DNA of 64,000 nucleotides from JBOGCH01 sp051656645 (GTDB taxonomy: Bacteria > Bacteroidota > Bacteroidia > Bacteroidales > Marinifilaceae): the NCBI GenBank assembly GCA_051656645.1, contig JBOGCH010000042.1:62001-126000 (forward strand), given 5' to 3'. Positions 55,496 to 64,000 of this stretch are shown here, one piece after another (position 1 is the stretch's first letter; every line of letters begins with the position of its first letter). Both the position numbers and the translations under genes were made by a program. Below the pieces are notes generated by a model, which saw nothing but the letters and a program-made list of their open reading frames with translations, was not told where the DNA came from and ran no database searches.

Positions 55496-55577
55496 CTTCA
55501 GCACCTTTTTAATAAAAATCAGAGAGTAGTATCAACACAGATACTACTCTCTGATTTTTATTAAAAAGGTGCTGAAG
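55496..55577. terminator. 38-bp perfect inverted repeat acting as bidirectional terminator
   Basis: 55496-55533 pairs without mismatch with 55540-55577 around an AACACA loop. The core ATCAGAGAGTAGTATC stem with A5/T5 tracts inside the arms can stop transcription from both the helicase operon and the convergent M60 gene. The arms are far longer than a normal terminator needs. Confidence 0.85.
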
Positions 55578-55589
55578 TTTGATGTTTTA

Positions 55590-57584
55590 TTATTCTATAA
55601 TATAACCTGATGCACCCCATGTAGCTAAGCACATTGCACCGTTTTCTTTATAATTATAGTCAGGTTTTTCATTTCGTTTAAAGCCTTGAATAGCCTCTAA
55701 ACGTAGATAACGGGCTTGGATAGGTTTTGCAAAATCAAAGGATTGATCGGAGGTGTGTTGTGCATTTGTCGTGAATTCTCCGGCATCTGTCCATTCGTCA
55801 CTTTCATTTAGTTTATACTGTATCTTGAATTTCTCCAATTTTACGTGCGGATAACCAAAGTTCCTCTGTCTTATTGATGTTGAATGAACTACATGAGGAT
55901 TCTTCATATCAACTTCTACCCATGGACGAGGAGTATATACAGGACGAGATACTGTATTGGAAATCCAGAATGTAGATGCACTTCCATCAAATAATCCCGA
56001 AGCATCCTTAGCATCTGCTGAACTATCGCTTGAGCGACCACTTGATCCTGTTATTAACCAGTTTGCGGTATTTAAAACTTCAGGACTCTTAATTTCAGGC
56101 ATGATGACAGGTGTACGCTCTGTCTCTAAATCTGGAATTAAGTTAGAATCAAATACGGTCCAGAATTCGTCTCCCTCATAATCCGGAAATTGTTCAATAT
56201 ACATTTTTGCAAATTTAGAGGCTTGCATTCCCCATGCGTTGAAAAAAGGCATTAGGTTTACTCCGGCATACTCCGTAACTGTTTTCATAAAGAAATCCAT
56301 TCGCTCCTCATTTCCTCCTACAGTTGCGGCTTCACGTGATTGTCTATTAAGATAGGTCATGTATTTCCAACCGTATTTTTGAGCCAATTGGATAAAAGGT
56401 GTTACCATGGCAATTAAACGTTGTCCGTAAGGACCATCGCTACTATAAAGTTGTGAGAAGTTTTTATCCGCATTTTGACTAGCAACCCAAACCTTTACAC
56501 CCCATTCAAAGTCGGAGAATTTGTCCTTTGAAGGCCAATCATTGTAACGGCGATTGTGCATGTGGTAAACATTAAGGTTACATGTAACTTCAACAAAGAA
56601 ATTTGGCTTCCATGTTGATGTTTGGTAATTGTGTCCCAATTCATGGTATATACCCCAATCTGATTTTTGCATATGTTCCAAATCAGTAGCACGATCTCCC
56701 CAACTAGAGCTTGCAATAAAAGGATATCCCGCATGTGCAGCACCTGCGCACAGTTGAGTATCAGTGGTCATACGCCAAGGGAAGCCCGGTGCTCTATGTT
56801 TAATTTCCGGGTTGTTAGGAGTAAGGCCCCATAGCTTGTCATAATCCTCAGTTAAGAATTCATCATAGAACTCTAGCAGTGCATCCGGATTGGTCATTTG
56901 CTTTAACTTCTCTACAGGTAGTGTCAGAATCATTTTATTTCCGCGAACTTCGGCCCATGGCGCCGCTGTTGTTTTAATACGTTCTTGCCATTCCTGTACG
57001 TTGCTTTCACCATAAATATAATCGGCTGTTTGCAATACGTTGTGAAAAACAAAATCATAACTTACATCCGAGCGCTCTGAGAATAAAAGATATATGTTCC
57101 CACCAAAATGATTAAATATTCTATTTTCGCCCTCTTTCAGCGTTATTACTTTCCATATTTCAGGAGGTCTGTTGGCATTATCTTTTAATTTACATGTCCA
57201 TACTCCGATACGGCATTTTACTGTACCAGAGATGCCCGATGGTACATTTACCGTTACTATATCCGAAGGAGCAGCATACAATCCGGTACTGTACCACTCC
57301 TCTGGCGAATAAGCAATACGCAAATCAGACCATTTTACATAATTTGGCGTAACGGTTAGTTTATAGTCTGTAATACGTGACACGGTGTCATGTACCGCTC
57401 CCGGAAATTGTTGTACCCATTTCCAATATGGATTATCTAATCTGTCCGGATAAGAGATTGTATTATCCTCCTCTGTATGTGGAGGAATGAACGTTTCCTC
57501 CACAATTGCATCTTCCTCACAAGAGATTGCCACAAAAGACATTGCAAGGATAAATGTGTATAAATAAGTATATCTTTTTTTCAT
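55590..57584 (-). CDS. M60-family (enhancin-like) metallopeptidase lipoprotein with C-terminal F5/8C domain
   Basis: 664 residues with lipobox V-A-I-S-C (C22). The M60 domain has H-E-L-G-H at 314-318 and the third ligand Glu332 in F-F-V-E-V-T. The C-terminal about 515-664 is a discoidin/F5-8C-type binding domain (F-D-G-S-A-S-T-F-W, W-V-E-V-D-M, A-R-Y-L-R-L-E-A). M60 peptidases cut glycosylated mucin-like proteins. It is last in the SusC-SusD operon, 72 bp after SusD, and marks the locus as one for glycoproteins. Confidence 0.9.
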   Translation of the reverse strand: MKKRYTYLYTFILAMSFVAISCEEDAIVEETFIPPHTEEDNTISYPDRLDNPYWKWVQQFPGAVHDTVSRITDYKLTVTPNYVKWSDLRIAYSPEEWYSTGLYAAPSDIVTVNVPSGISGTVKCRIGVWTCKLKDNANRPPEIWKVITLKEGENRIFNHFGGNIYLLFSERSDVSYDFVFHNVLQTADYIYGESNVQEWQERIKTTAAPWAEVRGNKMILTLPVEKLKQMTNPDALLEFYDEFLTEDYDKLWGLTPNNPEIKHRAPGFPWRMTTDTQLCAGAAHAGYPFIASSSWGDRATDLEHMQKSDWGIYHELGHNYQTSTWKPNFFVEVTCNLNVYHMHNRRYNDWPSKDKFSDFEWGVKVWVASQNADKNFSQLYSSDGPYGQRLIAMVTPFIQLAQKYGWKYMTYLNRQSREAATVGGNEERMDFFMKTVTEYAGVNLMPFFNAWGMQASKFAKMYIEQFPDYEGDEFWTVFDSNLIPDLETERTPVIMPEIKSPEVLNTANWLITGSSGRSSDSSADAKDASGLFDGSASTFWISNTVSRPVYTPRPWVEVDMKNPHVVHSTSIRQRNFGYPHVKLEKFKIQYKLNESDEWTDAGEFTTNAQHTSDQSFDFAKPIQARYLRLEAIQGFKRNEKPDYNYKENGAMCLATWGASGYIIE

Positions 57585-57656
57585 ATGTCGTTATATTTCT
57601 TTTATAATATAAATCCCTAATAGGTAGACTTACTGTTCTGAGACAGAACACTGCTA

Positions 57657-59231
57657 CTACTGCAAGTGGTTAAACGGTATAAACCAATTCTCCGGATTTA
57701 ACATTAATGAGCGGAAGTGTTCAGCTTCTGACTCGCCATACTTATGTGCAATTGCATCAGCAACAATACTAGGATTATTAAGCTGACGCGCCATACGTAC
57801 TAATGTAAAGAAGCGTTTTCCCTCAAATGCACATTCCATGGCCACCTCATTTGCGATTAAGGTGGCTATCTGTCCCATCTTTTCTTCATCGTTTGACGCA
57901 GATATCGTCAAAGAAAGCAAGTTTACACGTCCACGAATACCAATATTATCTCTTAAATTCTTATGAAAGATTGGATTGTTAAACGGGTAATTGAACGATC
58001 CTTCGGATGACCAATACGATTTTAACCCTCCATTAATAATTGCTAAGGCTTCCGTATATAAACCTAGATTGTTTAATGCTTCTGCAAACATTAAATGAAC
58101 GTCGGCAGCACGATAGATTGAAACATTTGCATCACGCTCATAGAAGGCTTTATTGTTATGATATTTATAGATTACAGGTTGTCCATTTTCTTCTCTGCAA
58201 GATTTACGCCCTCTGTAAATATCTCCTTTTGCATTTCCACTGCGTATTTGCTGATCATATAAATTGATTATATAATCCGATGGACGAATATAATAGCATG
58301 AGTTTACGTTATTTGCAAAATAATACTGCAGGTTATTTTGTTGTCCTCGTATCATATCAAATGGAACTACGGAAATTTGTTCGGTAGAAACTATCTCTGT
58401 GAAGAATGCACCCCACAAGTTGTAGTTATTGTTTGTGAATGCAGTTACCGTGTATCGTTTGGTATCATCGCCCTCTGCAAGGAAAGAACTAAAAACATCG
58501 ACGGCTTTTTTATTCTCTTTATTCCATAAATACAACTCTCCAAGCAGAATCTTATGATTTATACTTACTCTATTCCACGTTTCATCCTGCGAATTTGTTA
58601 AGTTTTCCCAATCCAACTGGCGATTAATATTATACCCCATAAAATCGGTATTGAGCATTTTTATTAATTGCGAGATGAGCTGCTCTAAGGAAAGTTTTGG
58701 TGCTTGAGAGACATCCTGATTATCGCTCATTCCATAATCATGATAGATGGCTTGCCCGTAAATCTTACCCAATGTCATATAACACCAAGCTCTATAACGT
58801 ACAACCTCTGCTATCATTCCCTCCATAGTTGATTTTACCATTAATCCGGGATTGGCTTGATCAAAACCTACCGCTCTACGTAAAAAATCATTACACCCTA
58901 CGATAACATTATAATATACCGTAGGATCGGCCAATTTATTACCTGTAGTAGCCGTATATGTTGCTATTTCAACAATATCCGTTGTTGCTTTGGCCGTTGG
59001 TATCATTAAATCACTGCGTAAACCCTCGATAAGAACGGTTTTCTCTGCGACTTCTTGAAATAATGCTGCTGTACCAATAAATGCTGCTTCTAAGTCGGCG
59101 CGTTGACTGTAATGATTATTGTCCAACAACATGTCATCGGTCTTTGCGTCAAAGAAATTATCGCATGAAGTGAACAAACCTCCACTCAATGTAAACACTA
59201 GTGCATATATTGTTATTTTTATTTTCTTCAT
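57657..59231 (-). CDS. SusD/RagB-family nutrient-binding lipoprotein
   Basis: 524 residues from the ATG at 59229-59231 (a longer frame to 59279 adds 16 non-signal residues). Lipobox L-F-T-S-C (C23). The helical TPR-like core typical of SusD (V-R-Y-R-A-W-C-Y-M-T-L-G-K-I-Y-G-Q-A-I-Y near 150; Y-R-A-A-D-V-H-L-M-F-A-E-A-L-N-N-L-G near 380) is clear. It caps the SusC porin and binds the glycan or peptide at the cell surface. Confidence 0.92.
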   Translation of the reverse strand: MKKIKITIYALVFTLSGGLFTSCDNFFDAKTDDMLLDNNHYSQRADLEAAFIGTAALFQEVAEKTVLIEGLRSDLMIPTAKATTDIVEIATYTATTGNKLADPTVYYNVIVGCNDFLRRAVGFDQANPGLMVKSTMEGMIAEVVRYRAWCYMTLGKIYGQAIYHDYGMSDNQDVSQAPKLSLEQLISQLIKMLNTDFMGYNINRQLDWENLTNSQDETWNRVSINHKILLGELYLWNKENKKAVDVFSSFLAEGDDTKRYTVTAFTNNNYNLWGAFFTEIVSTEQISVVPFDMIRGQQNNLQYYFANNVNSCYYIRPSDYIINLYDQQIRSGNAKGDIYRGRKSCREENGQPVIYKYHNNKAFYERDANVSIYRAADVHLMFAEALNNLGLYTEALAIINGGLKSYWSSEGSFNYPFNNPIFHKNLRDNIGIRGRVNLLSLTISASNDEEKMGQIATLIANEVAMECAFEGKRFFTLVRMARQLNNPSIVADAIAHKYGESEAEHFRSLMLNPENWFIPFNHLQ

Positions 59232-59281
59232 AACTTTTATTTTAGTTGTCAGAGACGGTTGTCCCCGACAAGTTATCATTC

Positions 59282-62200
59282 CTAGAAACCTAGTTTAATA
59301 CCTATTTTTACACTCTTTGCCAATGGTGCTTTACCCATATCCATCCCTCGCTCTTCTTGCTCATAGGAGAATGCAAACTCAGGATCTAGGCCTAAATATT
59401 TAGTTGCGGTAAATAGATTTTCACCCTTAGCGAAAAGACTCACCTCCTTAAAGAGACCGAGTCCGCCGGTAAAATCGTAGGATAATGTAATATCTTTTAG
59501 TTTGATATATGATCCATCTTCAATCCAACGATCAGAGAATCGAGAATTGGCCATAGGATCACCATACTCCGCTTTAGGAATAGATGTTTGTTGCCCGTCG
59601 AAAGTCCAACGATATTGAGCAATTGTAGATTGATTTTTAAAATCCTTCATTGATTCGGTGGAGCGTCTTAAAACATTATATATCTCATTTCCCTTGCTGT
59701 ATGTGAAAAGCAAATTAAGACTTACATTCTTGTAGCGGAAGTTTGTATAGAAGTTACCGAAATAGTCTGGTGCCGCATTACCAAGCGTCAACATATCAGC
59801 ATCGTTAATCACTTTATCCTCGTTTTGATCCATGAATAAAACATCCCCTGCTCTGAAAGCAGCACCGGCAGCATTTACCAAACCAAATTGATTTGCCTGT
59901 TGAGATGAACTTATCACGCCGTTCGTTTTGTATCCGTAGAATGAATATGGAGAGTCGCCTACTTTACTTATTAAGCGTGTACCGTCATTATATTCAATAA
60001 CTCTTTGATCAACTCCTCCCAATGATACAATTTCGGTGTTGAATTTGGAGATAGTACCTCCAACACTCCATGTAAAATTGCCAACCTTGATAGGTGTTAT
60101 GTGTAATGAAACATCAACTCCTTGAGTCTGCATTTCACCACCATTATCATATACATAATCAAACCCTGTGGCAGCAGCTAGATCCTTTTGGATAAGCATA
60201 TCTTTGGTTTTTTCCTGATACAAATCGGCAGAGACAATAATTCTATTACCCAATACTCGCAAGTCTGCACCTACCCCTTGGTATATGTTTCTTTCAGGCG
60301 TTAACAATGAGTTAGGAATATTACCTTTCACTAAGCCTGACATATCCCTATACACTTTACTTTTATAGAAGTTTTGGGAAAATTTACTACTAAATCGACT
60401 ATTGGCCAATTCTGAATACTCTGCGCGAACCATTAAGTTATCCAACCACGTTTGGCTATTGAATAGTATATTCTTTAGGTTTATGCCGGCATTTGCAGAT
60501 GGTAAAACTAACGCTCGTTGTGCATTTTTTCCGGTAGAGGATGAAGCGTCAATAGCAATGGCTCCACCTATGTAAAATCTATTTTTATAATCGTAATTCA
60601 CATTGGCATATCCATTCATCCAGTTAAATTTGGTAATATGTCCTGATAATTCGCGCCCTACTGACGATGTTGTACTATTTAATGTTTTATAAAAGTCCGA
60701 ACTGGTATTGATGCCTTTACCCATATCGTACTCCTGATTGCCTAGTATTAATTGATAACCACCGTTTAATGAAAAGTTACTTCCACCTATAGATTTTGTA
60801 TAACTCAAATTTCCATTTACATAATAGTTATAGGCCATTCCTATTCCTTGGCGTACTGTGTTTTCTGCAATTCCCTCCATCAATGGTGCAATTGCGCCAG
60901 ACGTTCTACCTGGTACGAAAATTCTATCACGATCATAATTATAGAATAAACCGAATAGTCCAGTTAATTTTAATCTGTTAGTCAAATGATAATTTAACCC
61001 GGCATTCACCAATACTTCATAGGCTCCATTCTCCGCTTCTACATCATTTACAATAGCCAATGGGTTACTCACTCCAAACACGGGATGAACTTTATTAAAT
61101 ATACCCAAGCTCATTCCATCCGTATTCTGCGCGTATGCACCGATAATTGGCGCATTGTGAAGTGCTGCTAATAATGGGTTGGTTTCGTTCTGCATACCTT
61201 GTTCCATTAATTTTGCCAAACTATATGCAAAACCAACAGATGCAAACATGTCTAATTTTTTAGTTACTTGCATGTTGGCATTTAAACGCACCGTATATTT
61301 GGTAAATCCGGTATTTTCAATTACTCCCTTGTTATTTAAGAATCCTACTGCTAAGGCATAGTTAGCTATCGCATCTCCCCCTTGTACCTTCAACATATTT
61401 TCGGTAGAAAAACCTGGCGTATATACCTCTTTTTGCCAATCGGTATCATGCTCATATAAATAGTTGTAATGATAACTTGGATCATCCTTCAAGAATGGAA
61501 ATACTGATATCAGTTCACCTAGGTCAGAATAACGAGTTTCCCCTATATCTCCAATATATGTTTTAAAATTCATGGCATCCATCATGGGAATACGTTTATT
61601 CATCCAATTGATACCATTGATAGTTTGAATATTAACCTTTGTCTCTAAACTAGATGCTCTCTCTGTTTGAATGGAGATAACTCCATTAGCTGCAAGTGAT
61701 CCGTACATTGCAGCGTCCGCTCCTTTTAAGAAGTCTATCTTTGCGATACTCTTAGCATCGATAGCATTAAAAATATCCTTTGAATAACCAGAAATAACAG
61801 GCGACTCGGCTGTATTTGGTAAATATGGAAGTCCATCTACAACAATTAATGGTAAATTACTTGCAGATAGGGAACGTATTCCTCTTAATGATAGGTAAGC
61901 ACCTTCCCCATTCATTCCACCTTTGTCAACTATTTGCAACGGAGCTATGTTACCGCCAACTAAAGCTTGTGAAACTGAGTTATAGCCCTGACTTAACATT
62001 TGAGCATCTATACTCGATGATGTTCCTATTTTCTCATCCATATTTATAACTTTGTTATTGGACGAATATTTACCAACATAAAAAGGAGCATCTATCGGCA
62101 TCAATCCTATTTTAATATTTAAATTCTTTGGATAGATTTTCTTACTCTCAAATCCTTCTGCCGATATTGTAAGTTGATTAACCGTATTTTTGTCAACCTC

Positions 62201-62386
62201 CAAAACAAAGTTACCTTCAGCATCTGTCAGTTGAGTACCCTTTACTCCAGGAGCTACAATTTGTGCATTTACAATGGGCTGTTTATTTAATGTATTGTAA
62301 ACAACCCCTCTAATTTTTACTCCTTCAGCATGCAGCATATTACCACATACAATTAGGAAGAATAGCAATGTATATATATGTTTCAT
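59282..62386 (-). CDS. SusC/RagA-family TonB-linked outer-membrane protein
   Basis: 1034 residues with a signal peptide at 1-20. Then a CarboxypepD-regulatory-like domain (about 24-105, I-R-G-V-V-Y-N-T...T-D-A-E-G-N-F-V-L), a TonB plug (S-L-R-G-I-R-S-L-S-A...P-L-I-V-V-D-G-L, I-D-F-L-K-G-A-D-A-A-M-Y-G) and a 22-strand barrel ending in V-K-I-G-I-K-L-G-F with a terminal Phe. Imports the product bound by SusD, powered by TonB-ExbBD. The SusD gene follows after about 50 bp. Confidence 0.95.
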   Translation of the reverse strand: MKHIYTLLFFLIVCGNMLHAEGVKIRGVVYNTLNKQPIVNAQIVAPGVKGTQLTDAEGNFVLEVDKNTVNQLTISAEGFESKKIYPKNLNIKIGLMPIDAPFYVGKYSSNNKVINMDEKIGTSSSIDAQMLSQGYNSVSQALVGGNIAPLQIVDKGGMNGEGAYLSLRGIRSLSASNLPLIVVDGLPYLPNTAESPVISGYSKDIFNAIDAKSIAKIDFLKGADAAMYGSLAANGVISIQTERASSLETKVNIQTINGINWMNKRIPMMDAMNFKTYIGDIGETRYSDLGELISVFPFLKDDPSYHYNYLYEHDTDWQKEVYTPGFSTENMLKVQGGDAIANYALAVGFLNNKGVIENTGFTKYTVRLNANMQVTKKLDMFASVGFAYSLAKLMEQGMQNETNPLLAALHNAPIIGAYAQNTDGMSLGIFNKVHPVFGVSNPLAIVNDVEAENGAYEVLVNAGLNYHLTNRLKLTGLFGLFYNYDRDRIFVPGRTSGAIAPLMEGIAENTVRQGIGMAYNYYVNGNLSYTKSIGGSNFSLNGGYQLILGNQEYDMGKGINTSSDFYKTLNSTTSSVGRELSGHITKFNWMNGYANVNYDYKNRFYIGGAIAIDASSSTGKNAQRALVLPSANAGINLKNILFNSQTWLDNLMVRAEYSELANSRFSSKFSQNFYKSKVYRDMSGLVKGNIPNSLLTPERNIYQGVGADLRVLGNRIIVSADLYQEKTKDMLIQKDLAAATGFDYVYDNGGEMQTQGVDVSLHITPIKVGNFTWSVGGTISKFNTEIVSLGGVDQRVIEYNDGTRLISKVGDSPYSFYGYKTNGVISSSQQANQFGLVNAAGAAFRAGDVLFMDQNEDKVINDADMLTLGNAAPDYFGNFYTNFRYKNVSLNLLFTYSKGNEIYNVLRRSTESMKDFKNQSTIAQYRWTFDGQQTSIPKAEYGDPMANSRFSDRWIEDGSYIKLKDITLSYDFTGGLGLFKEVSLFAKGENLFTATKYLGLDPEFAFSYEQEERGMDMGKAPLAKSVKIGIKLGF

Positions 62387-62421
62387 CTCTTTGAATTTAT
62401 ATTGATGACTCAGTAGTGCTA

Positions 62422-63927
62422 TTAATAAATAGCCGCTCCTTGTGGTGACACTTTCGTTTCATAAATTATCAATCTCGGGCCTGTGGCTGCATCTCCTACT
62501 GTTTTAAGTTTAATTGTAACCACAACCTCAGACATTCCATCACTTTCTTTGATTTCAAACTCACCTACATTTCGTAGTTTATAGTTTGATGTCTCATATG
62601 GTGAAGCTCCGAAGTTATAATCTGCTTTAACTAATTTTCCATTTACATATACATCATGCTTTCCAAGATACCATGCACGGAAGGACATTTCGATATTGTA
62701 TTTACCCGGAGGTAAAAGAATAGGCATGTAACCGTTATCTCTATCTTCCCTTAACATGGTGTATGTTGTTGACCACTCGGGCGCATTTTTATCATAATCG
62801 CTATGTAAACAGCTATTAAAGTCTGTTGCAAATTTCCGGAGACCTTCACCTGTGTAATACTTCTCTTTCTGTTCTGCATTCAGTTTTTTATACATAGTAT
62901 TATGAATAACATTGTATGTTTGTTCAAACAGGTTGCGTGGTATATGTAAATAGGTCATATTGTAATGAATTCCATTACTCAGAGTTGTGTAATTGGGATC
63001 CACTTTTTGATATTGTGTTCTCCAGTCTCTCGAGAAAGCTGATGTTAATTGTACATTATCCTCATAAGTTGTAATCTCGTCATTGTGAATCGCAGCAGAA
63101 AGTATCCAGTTTTTAAATACTAGAGAATCACGCTTGGTTAACATATTGCCATAGAAACTGCTGATTCTTGTCATAGCATCATCGTATTGCTCATTATTTG
63201 GCAAAAACAATGTAAATTTCTTATTCTCATCCCTAAGGTCTGCCGTATTTAAATATGGATTCTGGATTACGAATACTGAATCATAGATTGTTTGTCCCGT
63301 TGGTGTAACCCCTATAGGAAAGCTTAAATCCTCTCTAAACAGAGTGTCGCTATACGATAGAAAATGATCACGAAATAAAGAATACTCCTCACTACATTCT
63401 GTTAGGACATCATAAAGATTACTTTTATAGTCTAACATCCCATTAATTTCATGTATCACGCCATTTGCACATAATTGATTAGGCTTTACAAGTAAATTTC
63501 CATCAAGCTCAAAACCCTGTTCCGTTGCAAGTAGGTATGCGTTCTTTCCAGCTAAGGTCTTTACTTGCTTACCATCTTGTAATTTAGGATAATATAGAGC
63601 CATATTATTAATGTGGTGTAAAGCTATTGATTTGCGTATTTGCGCATCTGTAGGTAATTCTGGCAATTGATCGTTACTTACAGCCCAAACAGTTAACACT
63701 TGGTTTTTAGTTAACTCCTCTCCTACACCGGTCTCGTCCAATAGTTGGACAAAGCGGGAATATTGTGGTTGAGAACGTAAGTACTCCATTAAATTCTCAG
63801 TGGAAATCTCCATGCCCTGCGCTCCCTCTTGTTTAAAATGCTTATCCCAAGTATCCTCACACGCAAACAAGCTCCACAAAAGGCAAAACAATATTGATAA
63901 TTTAAATATATTTTTCATATTACGCAT
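62422..63927 (-). CDS. Fasciclin (FAS1)-domain lipoprotein of the Sus-type locus
   Basis: 501 residues (or 498 from the second ATG at 63918). Lipobox L-F-A-C (about C23). A FAS1 domain spans about 38-170 (L-T-V-W-A-V-S-N-D, H-H-I-N-N-M, N-G-V-I-H-E-I-N-G-M-L); a second, divergent one starts near 230 (F-T-L-F-L-P-N-N-E-Q-Y). The C-terminal about 120 residues form a beta-rich domain that ends in R-L-I-I-Y-E-T-K-V, found in Bacteroidetes surface glycan-binding proteins. It is probably exposed at the surface and binds ligand for the SusC/SusD pair. 35 bp before SusC. Confidence 0.8.
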   Translation of the reverse strand: MRNMKNIFKLSILFCLLWSLFACEDTWDKHFKQEGAQGMEISTENLMEYLRSQPQYSRFVQLLDETGVGEELTKNQVLTVWAVSNDQLPELPTDAQIRKSIALHHINNMALYYPKLQDGKQVKTLAGKNAYLLATEQGFELDGNLLVKPNQLCANGVIHEINGMLDYKSNLYDVLTECSEEYSLFRDHFLSYSDTLFREDLSFPIGVTPTGQTIYDSVFVIQNPYLNTADLRDENKKFTLFLPNNEQYDDAMTRISSFYGNMLTKRDSLVFKNWILSAAIHNDEITTYEDNVQLTSAFSRDWRTQYQKVDPNYTTLSNGIHYNMTYLHIPRNLFEQTYNVIHNTMYKKLNAEQKEKYYTGEGLRKFATDFNSCLHSDYDKNAPEWSTTYTMLREDRDNGYMPILLPPGKYNIEMSFRAWYLGKHDVYVNGKLVKADYNFGASPYETSNYKLRNVGEFEIKESDGMSEVVVTIKLKTVGDAATGPRLIIYETKVSPQGAAIY

Positions 63928-63936
63928 TTTAAAACA

Positions 63937-64000
63937 TTAATTCACTGGTTCAAAGATGATATAATCAACTTCCATTTGACCGGCACTCACAACCGTAAAT
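63937..64000 (-). CDS. C-terminal end of a surface protein upstream in the Sus-type locus (cut by window edge)
   Basis: Only the last 20 or so codons are inside the window. They translate to F-T-V-V-S-A-G-Q-M-E-V-D-Y-I-I-F-E-P-V-N and a stop at 63937-63939. Such beta-strand endings (A-G-x-M-x-x-D-Y-I) are typical of the fasciclin/ligand-binding surface proteins of these loci. It is 9 bp upstream of the next gene, so it belongs to the operon. The family cannot be decided. Confidence 0.6.
   Translation of the reverse strand, partial: FTVVSAGQMEVDYIIFEPVN

Noticed and set aside
49201..55577. The flanking hairpins as ends of one mobile element carrying the helicase operon
   Set aside because: The two repeats differ in sequence, no target duplication is seen and no transposase or integrase is encoded between them.

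Overview
The window looks like chromosomal DNA of an anaerobic Bacteroidales bacterium; I cannot resolve the genus. The evidence is a SusC/SusD pair, many lipoproteins with Bacteroidetes-type lipoboxes, 6-bladed beta-propeller lipoproteins, a Bacteroidetes-type V-ATPase operon with a DUF2764 gene, an ECF sigma factor, AT-rich gaps, and promoter-like TAnnTTTG (-7) elements, some with TTTG 19 bp upstream (-33). No rRNA, tRNA, CRISPR array, transposase or integrase was recognised.

Layout. 1-11.7 kb is mostly housekeeping: the N-terminal part of ligA, a large secreted metalloprotease-like/beta-barrel protein, a metallophosphoesterase, a DcuC-type dicarboxylate carrier, ddl, a class I aminotransferase, a MATE exporter and malate dehydrogenase. 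12-22 kb is accessory: three beta-propeller lipoproteins (two are tandem paralogues), a long purine/pyrimidine hairpin, a SanA-like protein, and a GH43-M60 pair that probably attacks glycans and glycoproteins. 22-27 kb is a small stress-type cluster: a membrane protein, a secreted nitroreductase, an NAD(P)-binding protein, a Crp/Fnr regulator, a GNAT, a DJ-1/PfpI protein and a double GNAT. A 16-bp palindrome sits inside the promoter next to the regulator. 27-31 kb holds a tricorn-like protease and a zinc-ribbon Nudix hydrolase.

31-38.6 kb is a seven-gene V/A-type ATPase operon (E-DUF2764-A-B-D-I-K). Its rotor subunit keeps the residues that bind sodium in Enterococcus hirae NtpK. 38.8-41.2 kb holds exbB-exbD with a LuxR-like regulator, facing a lone ECF sigma gene. 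mutS2 follows, then another propeller lipoprotein and an unusual fusion of an ABC-2-type permease, a catalytically dead M1-like domain and a golvesin-like domain.

The most interesting part is 49.5-55.5 kb. Three overlapping plus-strand genes encode a DUF6361-like protein, a phospholipase-D-type nuclease with two HxK/GSxN half-sites, and a 980-residue SF2/SNF2-like helicase. They sit between minus-strand genes of unrelated function and end at a 38-bp perfect inverted repeat. The composition suggests a compact nucleic-acid-targeting (probably anti-phage) system related in logic, but not in composition, to DISARM. I know of no established name for it.

55.6-64 kb is a polysaccharide/glycoprotein utilisation locus on the minus strand: an incomplete upstream gene, a fasciclin-domain lipoprotein, SusC, SusD and an M60 peptidase. 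Its products would bind, import and cleave a host-type glycoprotein at the cell surface.
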